This document shows, piece after piece, positions 22,400 through 34,000 of a stretch of DNA of 64,000 nucleotides. Positions within the stretch are counted from its first letter, which is position 1; the number at the start of each line of letters is the position of its first letter. Both the position numbers and the translations under genes were made by a program. The stretch spans positions 3,120,802 through 3,184,801 of the forward strand of contig NC_036445.1 of NCBI RefSeq assembly GCF_002775205.1, in the 5' to 3' direction. The DNA is from Xiphophorus maculatus. Taxonomy: Eukaryota; Chordata; Actinopteri; Cyprinodontiformes; Poeciliidae. A model generated the notes under the pieces. It worked only from the letters and a program-made list of their open reading frames with translations, was not told where the DNA came from and ran no database searches.

Positions 22400-22798
22400 A
22401 TAAAATGATAGTGATTGAAACAGAAGAGAGAAAATAATAATGCTGATATTGAGGGTAGGTCAGACGTACCGAAGTTATATATTGTGTTTAGTGGAGAGAA
22501 AAAACAATAATAAATGTGAGGAATGTGGAGTGAAAGATGGATGCATTGTGAAGTATGCACCTAAAAAGAAGAGATTTAGGAAAATAGTAAAGACAGGACA
22601 TGAACTGAGTCTTAAAGGAATATTGGGCACTGAAGAAAATCAAGAGTAAATGTATATAGTAAGGGAAGCATTATTTATTTATCTTCGTGATAAAAAATGA
22701 ATATGAGTTAATGCTAGGCATGTACAATAGGTGGCGGTATGCACCTAAAGATTGCTTGTAATCCGCCATTGTAGAAAAGAGGAAGAAGAAGAAGAACG
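22400..22798 (+). mobile_element. 3' end of an RNase-H-type LINE
   Basis: A decayed frame around 22440-22649 contains NNKCEECGVKDGCIV, resembling the zinc-knuckle-like RxCxxCGxxETVEHV motif near the C terminus of fish LINEs of the I/Nimb type. It is followed by ATAGGTGGCGGTATGCACC, TAATCCGCCATTGTAGAAAA and a (GAA)n-like tail (22780-22797). In my memory GGTGGCGGTAATGC..CCGCCAAT..(GAA)n is the standard end of that element. The TRIM gene leader begins at or next to this tail. Confidence 0.6.
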
Positions 22799-22916
22799 CG
22801 GAAACGAATCATCCAAAAGGTGAGACGAACTTAGTTAGCGTTGTAACATTACTTGTATTATTTCTCTCTGTCCATTTTTATAATCGTTTTTATAAACTAT
22901 TTTATTGTTTTAACAG
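22780..22916 (+). promoter_or_regulatory. Leader exon and intron of the TRIM gene
   Basis: CATCCAAAAG|GTGAGACG at 22819/22820 is a strong splice donor and TTTATTGTTTTAACAG|AGG at 22916 a good acceptor. They would remove a 97-base intron from the 5' UTR. The second leader exon, 22917-23029, has no ATG before the start at 23030. The transcription start was not located; no TATA box is evident, and the presumed start lies in or beside the (GAA)n tail of a LINE. Confidence 0.5.
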
Positions 22917-23029
22917 AGGTTTGGGGCTTTTTGACCTCACTGAAAGAAAGTCCAGTGTGTCTGGGTGGCTTTAAAAGAAAAAAGAAAAGAAAGGCCTAAC
23001 AACTGGTTGGTCCCAAAAAGCCTGAGAGC

Positions 23030-26000
23030 ATGGAAGAGGAAATGTTCGAGGACACTCTGCCTCTCCGGCTGGACCTGACGTGTCCTGTGTGTCAGGGTGT
23101 CTTCAGGGACCCCGTCCTGCTGCCGTGTTCCCACAGCTTCTGTCGGGAATGTCAGCAGAAAAGCTGGGAGTTCAACAACAGGACGTGTCCCGTCTGCAGA
23201 GTTCCCTACGAGGAGGGCAGCGCCATCAGTAACCGAGCCCTCAACGACGCCTGCGAGAGCTTCCTCAAGCAGAACAATCTGCGGCCCGTCCAGGTCCAAC
23301 TCAAGGAGGAGGTCTGCAACCTGCACCTGAAGCCGCTGGGGCTGTACTGTGAGAAGGACGAGGAGCCGGTCTGCGTGGATTGTGTCTCCCAGCACGCCGG
23401 ACATAGGCTGTGGTCCCTGAAAGAAGGCACATCCATGTGCAAGGTAAAGCCGCCTAACAGGCTTGGAGTGTCTTCTTTACTGAAGCCCAGACAACGTGGA
23501 TTACTATTCTATAATACGCTGTTAAATGAATTTACAAGACATAATAAATGACGATACTAATAGAACAAAATATGTTTACTAAGTCCTAAAGTTTTTTTTC
23601 AAATGTCTGCATAAATATGCAATATTGATGTCCAGACGTAACTCTTTGCCCCATTATCTTCATGTAAATTGTTTTATAACATCTAGAAATACACCAATGG
23701 CTGATTAGAGTTCCCTCTTTTCTTTGAGGTCTGATCTGCCAATACTGATTTTGACCCCCTTACATTTTTTTAAGAACTATAACACTTACCAAGAAAATAT
23801 GTGCTGGATTTTTTTTAAGAAAGTAGATTTGTGTCTAACAGAAATGGAAGGAAATACAGGATGAGTCAGTCAGTGTTTGCATAATGGGATATTACCATTC
23901 TTACTCAAACTTAAAGAAGATGAAAGTAGATTAGAGCTGCAGAGTATATCACAATTGCATCATCATCACAGTATCAGTGTGTGCAATATTCATATGGCAA
24001 AGTAATGTTTTGAGATCAATAATTGTTGGATAATATCCTCAATCTATTATAAATTTTAATTATATGGTAATATTTAGCCTTGAGTTTTACCAAAATACTA
24101 AAAGCCACAGAATGATGGAAGCACAGATGAAAAAGAAGAATTAAGAAAATGGGCAAATATGAGGCTTTGCTTCAGTTATCTTTTACCTAAAAATAATAAC
24201 TGATGCAGTCATCCTGGTACACAAACTTGTTTAACAGCAGTAAAAACCGCCTGGAGTAAAACTCAGTTCAGACCTGTTCAGTTGAATTCCTTTACATGGG
24301 CGGGCATATTTTGTTGCTCTGGAGCACATTGTGTTAAACCCAAGGCCTGTGGGCCAAATCCTGCCTACCATAATGATTTCTGAGGCCCTTTGCACTCTAG
24401 AGATAATATCATAATAGTTTATTAATAAATAGTTTTATCAAGACATTCTGCCACCACATCCATTGGCCTATCGATATTCATAATATTGATGTTAATTAAA
24501 TTATATTTGTTAAGATGCAATGAGTCTAAACTGAAGCAAACGTAATATTTATGCCTTTGCTACAAGTCTGTTCTCTCTTTGTGCTTTTTCAGGCAGAGCT
24601 TGGCTTCAAAGTACAGATTTTTGAAAAGAAAGTGGAATTGCACAAAAAGATGACCAAGAAGTTTAGCAATGCAGTGGAGTATATCAAGGTAAGGTTACTG
24701 TCACGGTGTTCATGTTACGATTCATGGGACAAAAGTTTGAATAATGATTAATAAGACTCAGACAAAACGGTTTTCATAACAAAAAGATTTGGACTGGCAA
24801 AGATGCAGATTGGTTGCAATTCAGTGATATTTTTTTTTTTTTTACAAAAGTACAAATTGTAATTCTATAATTTTCCATTGTAGATAACAGAAACAAATTG
24901 TATACGCTGTTTTATTTTTTCGGTCTGACTCATCACAGCATCAGGCTTCGGAAGCAGAGAAAATGATCAAGGCAGAATTTGAGCGACTCCACCTGGTGCT
25001 TCACCAGGAAGAGGCCAAACGACTGGAAGCTCTGTCCATTGATGAGCAGGAAAAGATCGAAAGCATGCAGAGAATGATTAAGGAGACAGAGAGGGAAATG
25101 AAAGAATTAAAGACCCTCATTGACACAGTGAAGAAAGAGATGGGAAATGAGGATTTGGCCCTCCTGAAGGTAACCAGGGGCAGCTTGTTTTACCATCTCA
25201 TTTTGAGTTTCTTTTTTTTAATTGTAAAACTTGCTTCAAGTCTAATTTTCAACTCATACCCTTTCTGCTGTCTTTCTTTATGTTACAGAATTTTCAGAAT
25301 GTAAAAAGACAGTAAGTCATGACCTTACTATGGGATCTCAGTATTTAAACACAAATACATTTGATTGTGTTTTTTTTATTATTATTTTCTTTTCTATTAC
25401 AGAGCCCAGTGGGTTGAACCCGATCCAGCCTTTCTTTATGATTCCCTTATAGACATGGGTAAGCATGTTGGCTCTCTGGGCTTCAACATATGGAAAGACA
25501 TGAAGGATCATATCAAATGTTGTAAGTATAGTTACATAATTTGGGCTTTATTCAAGTAAAAACCATAGGAGGAAGTGAGACATCCTTCAAGTAGTTGCAT
25601 TAAATGTTGTTTCTCGCTGTCTGTGCAGACCCAGTGGTGCTCGACCCGAACACAGCTTCCCCGTGGCTGTCCCTGAGCCCTGATCTCACCACCATGAAGG
25701 AGAGCTCAGAGCGGATGACCGTTCCTGACAACCCAGAGCGCTTTGATCCCATCGTCTTCGTCATGGCGACGGAAGGATACAAAACCGGTAAACACAAATG
25801 GGACGTCATTGTCGGTGACAACCCCAAGTGGATCCTGGGAGTGTGCAAAGAGGTTTTGACCCGGAAAAAGAAGTTCACGGTCTCCGCAAGTCGTGGCGTG
25901 TGGGCCCTAGGGCTGAGTAAAGGGGTGTATACTGTCCACACTGATAAGCGTACAGAGGTAATGGTGCCACAGTGTCCTGAAAAAATACGCATCAAGTTAA

Positions 26001-26161
26001 ATATGGATAAGGGAGAGGTGTCGTTCTGGGATGGGGGGAGAGAGAAGCACTTGGTCACTCTTACACACAAGTTTGAAGGGAGAATATTCCCAATTTTTGG
26101 CCCTGGGCTTCATACTACTCCTATGGTTCTGGTTCCTGGAAAAATTGCTATACACACATAA
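23030..26161 (+). CDS. TRIM-family E3 ubiquitin ligase (RING, B-box, coiled coil, PRY-SPRY)
   Basis: Six coding exons: 23030-23443, 24593-24688, 24939-25169, 25289-25311, 25403-25521 and 25629-26161, all in phase, giving 471 residues. The 96, 231 and 23-base middle exons are the classic TRIM arrangement. The RING (residues 18-56) has every ligand: C18 C21 C33 H35 C38 C41 C53 C56. The B-box (96-125) has C96 H99 C107 D110 C115 C118 H122 H125. A long coiled coil follows (about 139-255), then PRY-SPRY from residue 295 (LDPNTASPWLSLS; KHKWDVIVG; VWALGL; ISFWD-like VSFWDGG). It probably transfers ubiquitin to targets chosen by the SPRY domain. It resembles the TRIM35/TRIM69/A33-like group of fish proteins. 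This fish family is large, so no single symbol is given. Nothing looks broken. Confidence 0.93.
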
Positions 26162-26534
26162 GCGGCCTCCTCCCCACAATATTACAGAAAAATTCAAGTT
26201 GATCAAATTTTGGATGAATTTAACTTAAAAAAAGAGAAAGCTTTTAATGAAAAGTTAGGTCTGTACACCCTACCAAATAGGTTTGCTGTGGAAAAAAAAA
26301 TCTGAATTGGATTGAAAAAAAAAAAAGGAGATTAGTTTGCTATTGCTGCTAAATGTGTCTTAGACTATGTCAGACATCTTCAAGTGTAATGCTTTATTTC
26401 TAAAACCTACATCAACTAGATTTTGATGACAATTAAGATTTTCTTTTAGAACATATTTGTGCATAAAGTAAAACTCACTGTTTAGGGTTCATGTTAAGAA
26501 TGGAAAAACAGTTTAGTCTCTGTGCCTTTTTCAA

Positions 26535-26540
26535 AATAAA
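26535..26540 (+). terminator. Candidate poly(A) signal of the TRIM gene
   Basis: AATAAA lies 374 bases after the stop codon. Another candidate, ATTAAA, lies at 27172-27177. Which is used cannot be told from the sequence. Confidence 0.4.
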
Positions 26541-27509
26541 TGATTATGCAGCAAAAATAAGAAAATGAACAAGTGACCATGTTAACTACAATTGTACCAT
26601 AGGAAACACTTAGCTTTTAATATTTGTTTTGTTTTTGTGTTTTTGCCAATTCAAAATTGCATACTTGGCTTTTTACTCGTCTTGGTGTCTGTTTCAATCC
26701 TTAGAAAAAACTAAAGAAAAAATATCTATCAACATTCTGCACTTTAAATCTCAGCAGGGGTCTTAAATCATTTTAATTGTTTTAGTTTTTGTTTAATTTT
26801 TTTAAAATGGTGGTGGTGTTAAACTACGTCTTTGTTAGCTTGATCAGAATTGATTGTATTAGGAAGCTCATGTTCTTCACTTTTTTCCCTGACTATGATG
26901 TACAAAAACTTAAAGCAGTGTAAACTGAATCAGAATGCAGAAAATGTTATCTAACACTTCAACCAAGTGGGTTTTGTCTCATATTAATCATATTTTAATG
27001 TTCTAAAACGTACATCAAATGTATTTCAAAATCCATGAGCATTTTTGATAAGTTATCCTACTCTTCATCTATATTGTTTTCTTTATATAGTCCCTTGATA
27101 TGATTTTTTTTCACATTTTGTTAAAATTTTCTTTGATATATTTTAAAATATTCTTGTTTTCTTTTTATTTCATTAAAGGACAAATGCAGACTGTTCCTCT
27201 GGATTCATGATGCCTTTTTATTGTGGATGACAATATTTTCACCAACTGGTACATTCTTAAAGATTCCACTATTGATTTTAGCACTAATAATTAAAAATTA
27301 CACATCCATTCGTTTTAAATACCCAGTTATTCTTGCTGGTGCATACCTACAGGCAAACTACACCCTGGACAGATCTATCGCACTCAAATCTGAGGGTAAT
27401 CATAAAGAGACAAATTAATCTACACATGCATGTTTTTGGACTGTGGGAGGAAGCAGGAGGCCTCGGAAAGAACCTAAGCATACTCCATGTTCCATGTTAA
27501 CTATAATGT

Positions 27510-28000
27510 AAGATTTTTTTGTGATAGACCAGCAATAGGAATTAAATCATTCTGAAAATGCTAGACAATGGTTTTTAATGTTTTGTTTTACAAATAGGAA
27601 TCTGAAAAGTTTGACTTGACTTGAAGTCTGTACTATGAACAATCACCTTTCACTATAATTACGGTCACAAGTCTTCTGGCTTCTGTTTCTACCAGCATTA
27701 AAAATCTGGCGACTGAATTTAGCTGATTCTTCTTGGACTCAATCTCAGTCACAATGGCTGCATAAGATCTGCTAAATGATTTTTTTTTTTTTTAATTAAA
27801 GCTTGCCAGAGATTCTCAAATGGTTTTAAAGCTGAACTTAGACTCACCCATTCTGACCAATGAATAATTATTTCTAAATCATTAACTTTGGTTGTGTAAA
27901 CAGATTCTAGATTCTAGGGTCATTCTCCTACCGGAGAATGACCCTAGATGAATCTGTTTTCTCTGACCAGAGCTCTCCTTTCCATATGTTGCTACTTCCT
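27510..28000 (+). mobile_element. Decayed copy of the GCCTTGCAAAAG TIR family
   Basis: GTGATAGACCAGCAATAG, then CACTATAATTACGGTCACAAG, GCCAGAGATTCTCAAATGG and CACCCATTCTGACCAATGAA follow the order of words in a very common fish nonautonomous DNA transposon as I remember it. No intact termini. A short perfect hairpin at 27913-27948 lies near its end. Confidence 0.45.
27913..27948. repeat. Perfect 16-bp hairpin with TACC loop
   Basis: TCTAGGGTCATTCTCC (27913-27928) is followed by TACC and then its exact reverse complement (27933-27948). It lies within transposon-like sequence and may be a local inverted duplication created during repair. Confidence 0.9.
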
Positions 28001-28749
28001 GATGCAAGAAGGATTTCTTGTGCCTTTTTTTCTACAGCAGTTTTCTCCTCGTCAGTCATCCATAAAGGCTGGATTTGTAAAGTACACAATAATTGTGTTG
28101 ACATTGCTGAGGTGTGGATCTCCAGATTTACCAAAGGTCTCTATGGTGAGATTAAATTACAGGCAGACTCTCTTTACTAATTAGGGGTCGTCTGAATGGG
28201 AATATGACTGCAGTGGATTTATGAGTATCAGAGTGAAGGAAAGTTATTACAAATGCATGCCACAATTGTAAGATATTTTTTTGTGAAATAAAAGCTGTTT
28301 TTAAAAATAGATGTTTAGTCTTAACAAATCCAAGACAGTGTCATATAAACAAACTGCTGTCTACTCACTGTGTGGCCCTTTGTTGCACAACTTAATCTGA
28401 CCTTTTAAAAACTAAATGTTGCTTAATCCATTAAATCCCTTGTTAAAGCAGTGAGCCAGGCTTCTGTCCAGATGTTGAACGTTGTCCTCCATCTCCGCTG
28501 GATGGCAGTGCTGTTACAAGGAACCTGCAGCTCGGTCTTTGTGCTGGAAACCTCTGGTCGCAGCTAGCCAGCCATAAATACCAAAACAACGGGACTGAGC
28601 TCTATACCAGGGGGCTGACAGAGTAAAGACGTTTAAAACCGTAGTGTGGGTTTGTGGTGGAGATGTTCCATAGCCAGGCGATTGGTTTCCCTTACAGAAG
28701 AGCATCGAAGATCATAACAACGTAATTACTCCGAGGGATGGTCTCTCAT

Positions 28750-28949
28750 GGTTCTCTGCGGCCACTGACGCATCTGGATTTAACAGAGCTCCGTGTTGCA
28801 GCCCCTGTTCTCTGCAGCGATTTACGCTCCACTGCGGTTAGCTAGTCGAGCTAGCTTCGCCAAAAAGGACAGGTCGACTCAAGCGGCTGCTTGCGTTATA
28901 ATACCCATCGACAATGTAACTCATTATGCAGCCAAAGAGACGGGAATTG
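28750..28949 (+). promoter_or_regulatory. megf8 promoter and first exon region
   Basis: The sequence becomes richer in CpG here than in the surrounding DNA. An exon ends with GACGGGAATTG|GTAAGTATG at 28949/28950, a strong donor that pairs with the acceptor CTTCTTTCAG at 29558. The exon carries a start-stop ATG TAA at 28914-28919 and an ATG at 28926 that is in frame with the megf8 start across the splice. No TATA box found; the 5' end is not defined. Confidence 0.5.
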
Positions 28950-29570
28950 GTAAGTATGGTCATAAAAATGTGATAATAAACGCCATGACGGCCCCTGGCA
29001 GTTAACGGTTTTCTTTCGGCTAGCTTAGCAACACCTTTCCCGTTAGCCTTGTTATGATAGCCTTCAGAGTCCCTCCTTTTTAGAAATCCTTTTCATTAAC
29101 CCTTCTCTCTGTTTTATGGGTAAAATTCGTGCAGTGGAGGGAGGTATGAGGCTTCTCGTTGCGTCTTTATTTGTTTTTAGCTCGTTACAGCCGTTGTTGC
29201 ATCCAGGGTTAGCATGTAGCTACATGAAAATAGTTTTGTTTTTTTCTCTAGAAGCCTGTACGTCTTGAAGAGCAAATATGGGACTTTGTTCGTATATTTT
29301 TGTGAATGCGGCGTTCTGACGTAAACTGATGTGCAGAACAAGCTGCAAAATTGCGCAATCGAGTCGGTGTTTTCAGGACCCCCTTTAAATATTTCACACC
29401 TCATATTTGATGCTGGCTTTCATTTGTCAGATTTCTTATCCAGACTTTAATTTATGGTGGATTATGATCTTTATCAAGGAAATCTAAATCCAAACTTACT
29501 GTATGTTTATAAGGGTTCATGTTTTGATAGAAATTAAAACAAGACATTCTTCTTTCAGGCAGTGCCAGAG

Positions 29571-31017
29571 ATGGCCTCCCCTCTCCCTGTCTCCGTTGTC
29601 ATTCTGGTGGTCCTCCTGTCAGCTGAGTCACCTGTGTGCCAGGCAGGGGACTGCAAGGGCCACAGGCAGGTGCTGAGGGGCCTTCCCGGTTTTGTGACTG
29701 ATGGACCCGGAAACTACTCTGTTAATGGGAACTGCGAGTGGCTTATCAAAGGTAGAGTTGATGCAAGTTGTTGTGCTTATCATTCACATTACACACTCCA
29801 TTGGAAAAGGTAATCATAGACCTAGAACCGTTTCACATTTTGAGACGTTACAGTTTAATTTTGATACTTATGTGATGGAGGCATTCACAATGGATTGGGG
29901 GAGTGAAGAACAGAATGATTTGTGGGAGAAACCCTGTTTGTACCTGCAAAAAGACTTACAATGTTACAGTTTAGATCAAAGCCTATTCATGTTAGTCTAG
30001 ACCTAAATCCAGTTGAGAATCTGTTCCATACAGTACATCGACAGGTCAGACTTCTCAGATTGTTATTTCTAAACAAACAAAAAAAAGAAGCTTATATTAA
30101 TATTCCAATTGTGACGCTTGTGGTTGTGTTTTTTGGGTTGTGGGTTGGATGTGGTTGAAGTGGTTCTGCAAGACACTTACATCACCAAGTATTAGACTGA
30201 GCAATATTTTCTCCTCTCTCTCAGCTCCCAGCAACGGTCATCGAATTGTGTTAAATTTCACCTTTATGGACACAGAATGTACCTACGACTATCTGTTTGT
30301 GTATGATGGCGACTCCTACCAAAGCCCACTTCTCGCCAGTCTGAGTGGAAACTCTTTGCCTGAACCCATTGAGGCCAAGTCTGGCAAGGTAACTAAATAT
30401 AAATAACATGTTATTTGCTGTTTTATTTATTTTTTTTATACAGATATAGTAGATGTTAACATATGTTTGTTTTCTTCTTCCAGATGCTTATTCACCTCTT
30501 CAGTGATGCTAATTACAACCTCTTGGGCTTCAATGCAACATACACCTTCTCTGTTTGTCCTGGAGCCTGTGGCGGCCATGGGCGCTGTGATTCCTCTACA
30601 TCCAAGTGCCACTGTCACCAGGGTTGGGGCGGAGCATCATGTACAGCTCCTCTGTGTTCCCAGGCTTGTTCTTTGAATGGACAATGTGACAAGGTAAGAA
30701 GAAAACACTTGATTTTTATAATCACTCTAACAACCTCTTATTAGTTAATTTTTCAATTGTATTTAGGGGAAAAGCCTAAAGTAAATCCTTCTGTTTTTAT
30801 GAATTTAAATGTTTAATATTTCTGGTTTTGTTTCAGAAAGGAGAGCGTTGTCAGTGTAACCCTGGCTTCCTTGGCCACAGCTGTCAGCTTGGTCTCCGTG
30901 ATGATAAGGGGCCGGGACAGTGGTGGCGTGTGAGTGAGGGAAACCCTAGCGCACCTCCGAGGACAGGCTCTGCTGGCGCGTACCTGTCCTCTACTGGAGC
31001 CATGTATTTGTTTGGAG
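29571..31017 (+). other. megf8: megf8 exons 1-4: signal peptide, CUB1, EGF-like pair
   Basis: Exons 29571-29751, 30225-30388, 30484-30693 and 30837-31017, residues 1-245. Residues 1-27 are the signal peptide. CUB1 follows (about 30-139, with [16 protein letters not shown]). EGF-like units with cysteine-rich [12 protein letters not shown] and [12 protein letters not shown] come next (140-202), and then the first kelch blade starts (MYLFGG). Exon 3 is the source of the orphan copy at 19816. The intron after exon 1 (29752-30224) holds decayed transposon sequence with TTTCACATTTTGAGACG and CCAGTTGAGAATCTG. Confidence 0.9.
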
Positions 31018-34000
31018 GTCGGTGCAACCCACTGTTGGTGTTCATTAATAGGAATTTAAGTATTTAGAGAGCAAATTCTGCTTTTGCTCACATTTTTTTT
31101 TTACAGACTTTTAAGTTACTTGTCTGCTATTGTTTCTTCATTCTTAGCTTTATTATAGTTTCACTTGGATCACAAATTATGACTTAAATATTGTGTTAAG
31201 CATTGATCTTTTGTAATATCTCAATCTTTGTCTTAACTGTTTGTCCTGTTTGTAGTATACAGTCATATTTAATAATTGAGAATATTATTAAGCGTTCATT
31301 TATTTCAGTAACTCCATTCACTAAGTGAACATCAAAACCTCTATAACGTTTAGTTGTACATAGACTGATGTTAAGCTTTTATTTCTGTTACAGTTAATGT
31401 ATACATATTTAATTCTTACAAATTTATAATATTACATCAGCTCCATTTTTAAAAAGTCGTATGGGTTGGTATTATTAAAAGTATGTTTAATAGCTGCTTA
31501 AAGCTGGTTAATTTCAATCTCATGTAAAGCTTGTTTTTAATATGAAAAACAAACCTTATCAGAACATATAATTTTTATTGTTAGAAATTGATTTTAATAC
31601 TTTTTATCTTTTATTTGCAGGATTTAATCTGAACAGAGCTCTTGGTGACTTGATCAAGTACAATTTCACTTCCAACCAATGGGAAAGCAGATCTTATGGT
31701 CATTCCCCTGTAAGTGTTTTTTTTTTTATATATGTAAACACTAAATATTTCAAAAGAGACTATTTAACAATGAGTTTTAAAATTGGTTTTATATGTGATA
31801 TTTTGTTTTTTAAAATCATGATTACCATCTTTAGTGTAAAATGACCCATCATTAACATGCACCTTGATGTCTCTTTAATTGAACAGACTAAATGCTTTGT
31901 AAACATAGGTGAACATGAGCTCTCCATAAATAATCCAATAAAGAACTGAACTTAATAGCATTCAAATGAAAAATGTATGTATGATTTATCTAAAGCTGAT
32001 AGATAGAACGTCTACATGAAATGTTTACATTTTTTTTCTCTCATTTTTAAACTCTCTTATGTAAGGTGGCTCGTCACTCCCACACTGCTGTACAGTACAT
32101 GGGTAATATGGTTGTCTTTGGAGGAGAGCTAGCTAACGGATCCCTGGCCAGTGACGTTTGGATGTACCGGCCTGTCCAGGATGATTGGCAACAGCTCGGT
32201 TTCTCCCACTCACGCGGTTCTCCCAAACTGGCCAATCATGCTGCAGCGGTCGTCGATACCTATCTCTACATTTTTGGAGGTGAGGGCGATATCCCTGTAT
32301 CACATTGGTGTGTGTGTGTTGAAATTGAGATGATATTTTCTGCCGATGTACCAGGTCGCACTGAGGAGGACATGTTTTCCTCGACTCTGTATCGCTTCGG
32401 TTTGCACGGTTCTGGACGATGGGAAACGGTTCAGCCCACCGGTGGGAAACCCCCTGCCTCTGCTGGCCACTCTATGGTGTTCCACAGCCCATCCAGGACT
32501 TTGTTGGTCTACGGAGGCCACAGGCCTACTACTGCAAGGTACACACCCCCTCTGAGCATATCATGCATGTGTGCTGAGCATTATTATTTAAAATTTTATT
32601 AAGGAGTAAGAGAAAAGTAGAACTGCTACCAGCAACCTTTCATATTAAATATTTTGTCAAAATTAGTGTGTATATCTCAACTTAAAGGGGAAAAAAACCA
32701 AGCATTGCATTAAAATCTTGCATTGATTATAAAGTAACATAATAAGCTGATATTAAGCTTAATCATTTTGTACATTTTTTTAGGTTCAGCGTGCGGGTCA
32801 ACAACACCGACGTTTTCCACGTGGACAGGCGGTTTTGGACATCCTTCCGTTCCCGTTTTCCAACCACTGGGCCCAGAGAGAGAGCTTTCCACACTGCCAC
32901 TGTCATTGGAAACTACATGGTGGTCTATGGTGAGAAAGAGTAAGATTAGAAAACATGAAATAGTTTGATTTGCACTTCTTTTGTATTCATTTTGCTTTTT
33001 GCCCTTTTTCACCAGGTGGAAATGTGCATATTCATTACCAGGAAGAGAAATGTTATGATGAGGAAATCTTTTTCTATCATTTGGGCTGCCACCAGTGGGT
33101 GTCTTCTGGGGCGAGATGGTCATCCAGTCAGTAACTCTGTTTTTTTTCTCTTTTTTTCTTCTTCTAGGCTTTTACCACCTGTGGACATTTATTGTATGCA
33201 TTTTTTTGTATTTTTCCTAAGATGGTGAAGCTGTGAGGGGGCGGTATTCACATGTTGCAGCGGTGATGGAAGGACGTGTGCTGCTGGTTGCTGGTGGTTA
33301 CAGCGGTGTTGCCCGGGGAGATCTTGTGGCTTATAAAGTACCGCTGTTTGTTAGTAGTGATCAAGGCGACAGGGTGAGTCAAAGTGCTCGATAGCAAATG
33401 AATACAGAGTAATATGAAGTCAAAACTGGAGAGAAACAGAATGAAAAGAAAACCAACATTTAGTCCAACTTCCTTTTAATGCAGGATGCTGTTTGTGCCG
33501 AGGCGCTTGATGAAAGTATGTGCCTGAAGAACCCAGAGTGCAGCTGGTGTGAAGGCCGCTGTCGAGAGTACCAGCCCACCAATCCGGTAAAACTTCCCTC
33601 AGAACGATTTCTGCAGTTGTTTATTTTTACAAGATTTTAACCTTTTATTGATTGGGCCTCATTGGTGATGAGAAGGTTAAACGTTAAAACATTCTCCTTT
33701 TTTTGGCATCAGAAATAAGAACTCACAAAATTAAATTATCTATAAATCCATCAACCTAAACTTTGCATGTACTTCACTTTTTATAGCTTAATATTGAGTG
33801 TAAAAAAAAAAAAACATCAGATAAAGCAGGGAGACATACAGTTTGATGATGGGGATAATCTCAGAGATAATCTCTACATGTTATGTTAGATTCAACTAAT
33901 CTATTAGCTGTATCAAAGAACCCAAAGGCTATTTTGTTCACTCTTATGTGTTTTGGTCCTTAAAATGAAATAAGAATCGGTCCAGATCATAATTAGCAGA

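Larger units (their letters stand above)
26600..28740. other. Spacer between the TRIM gene and megf8
   Basis: AT-rich DNA with no gene. The 3' UTR of the TRIM gene may extend to about 27180. From about 27510 to 28000 lies a decayed DNA-transposon copy, listed separately. Confidence 0.45.

Noticed and set aside
22790-22815. Interferon-stimulated response element before the TRIM gene
   Set aside because: GGAAACGAATC has only one GAAA unit with wrong spacing for the second, so it does not meet the consensus.
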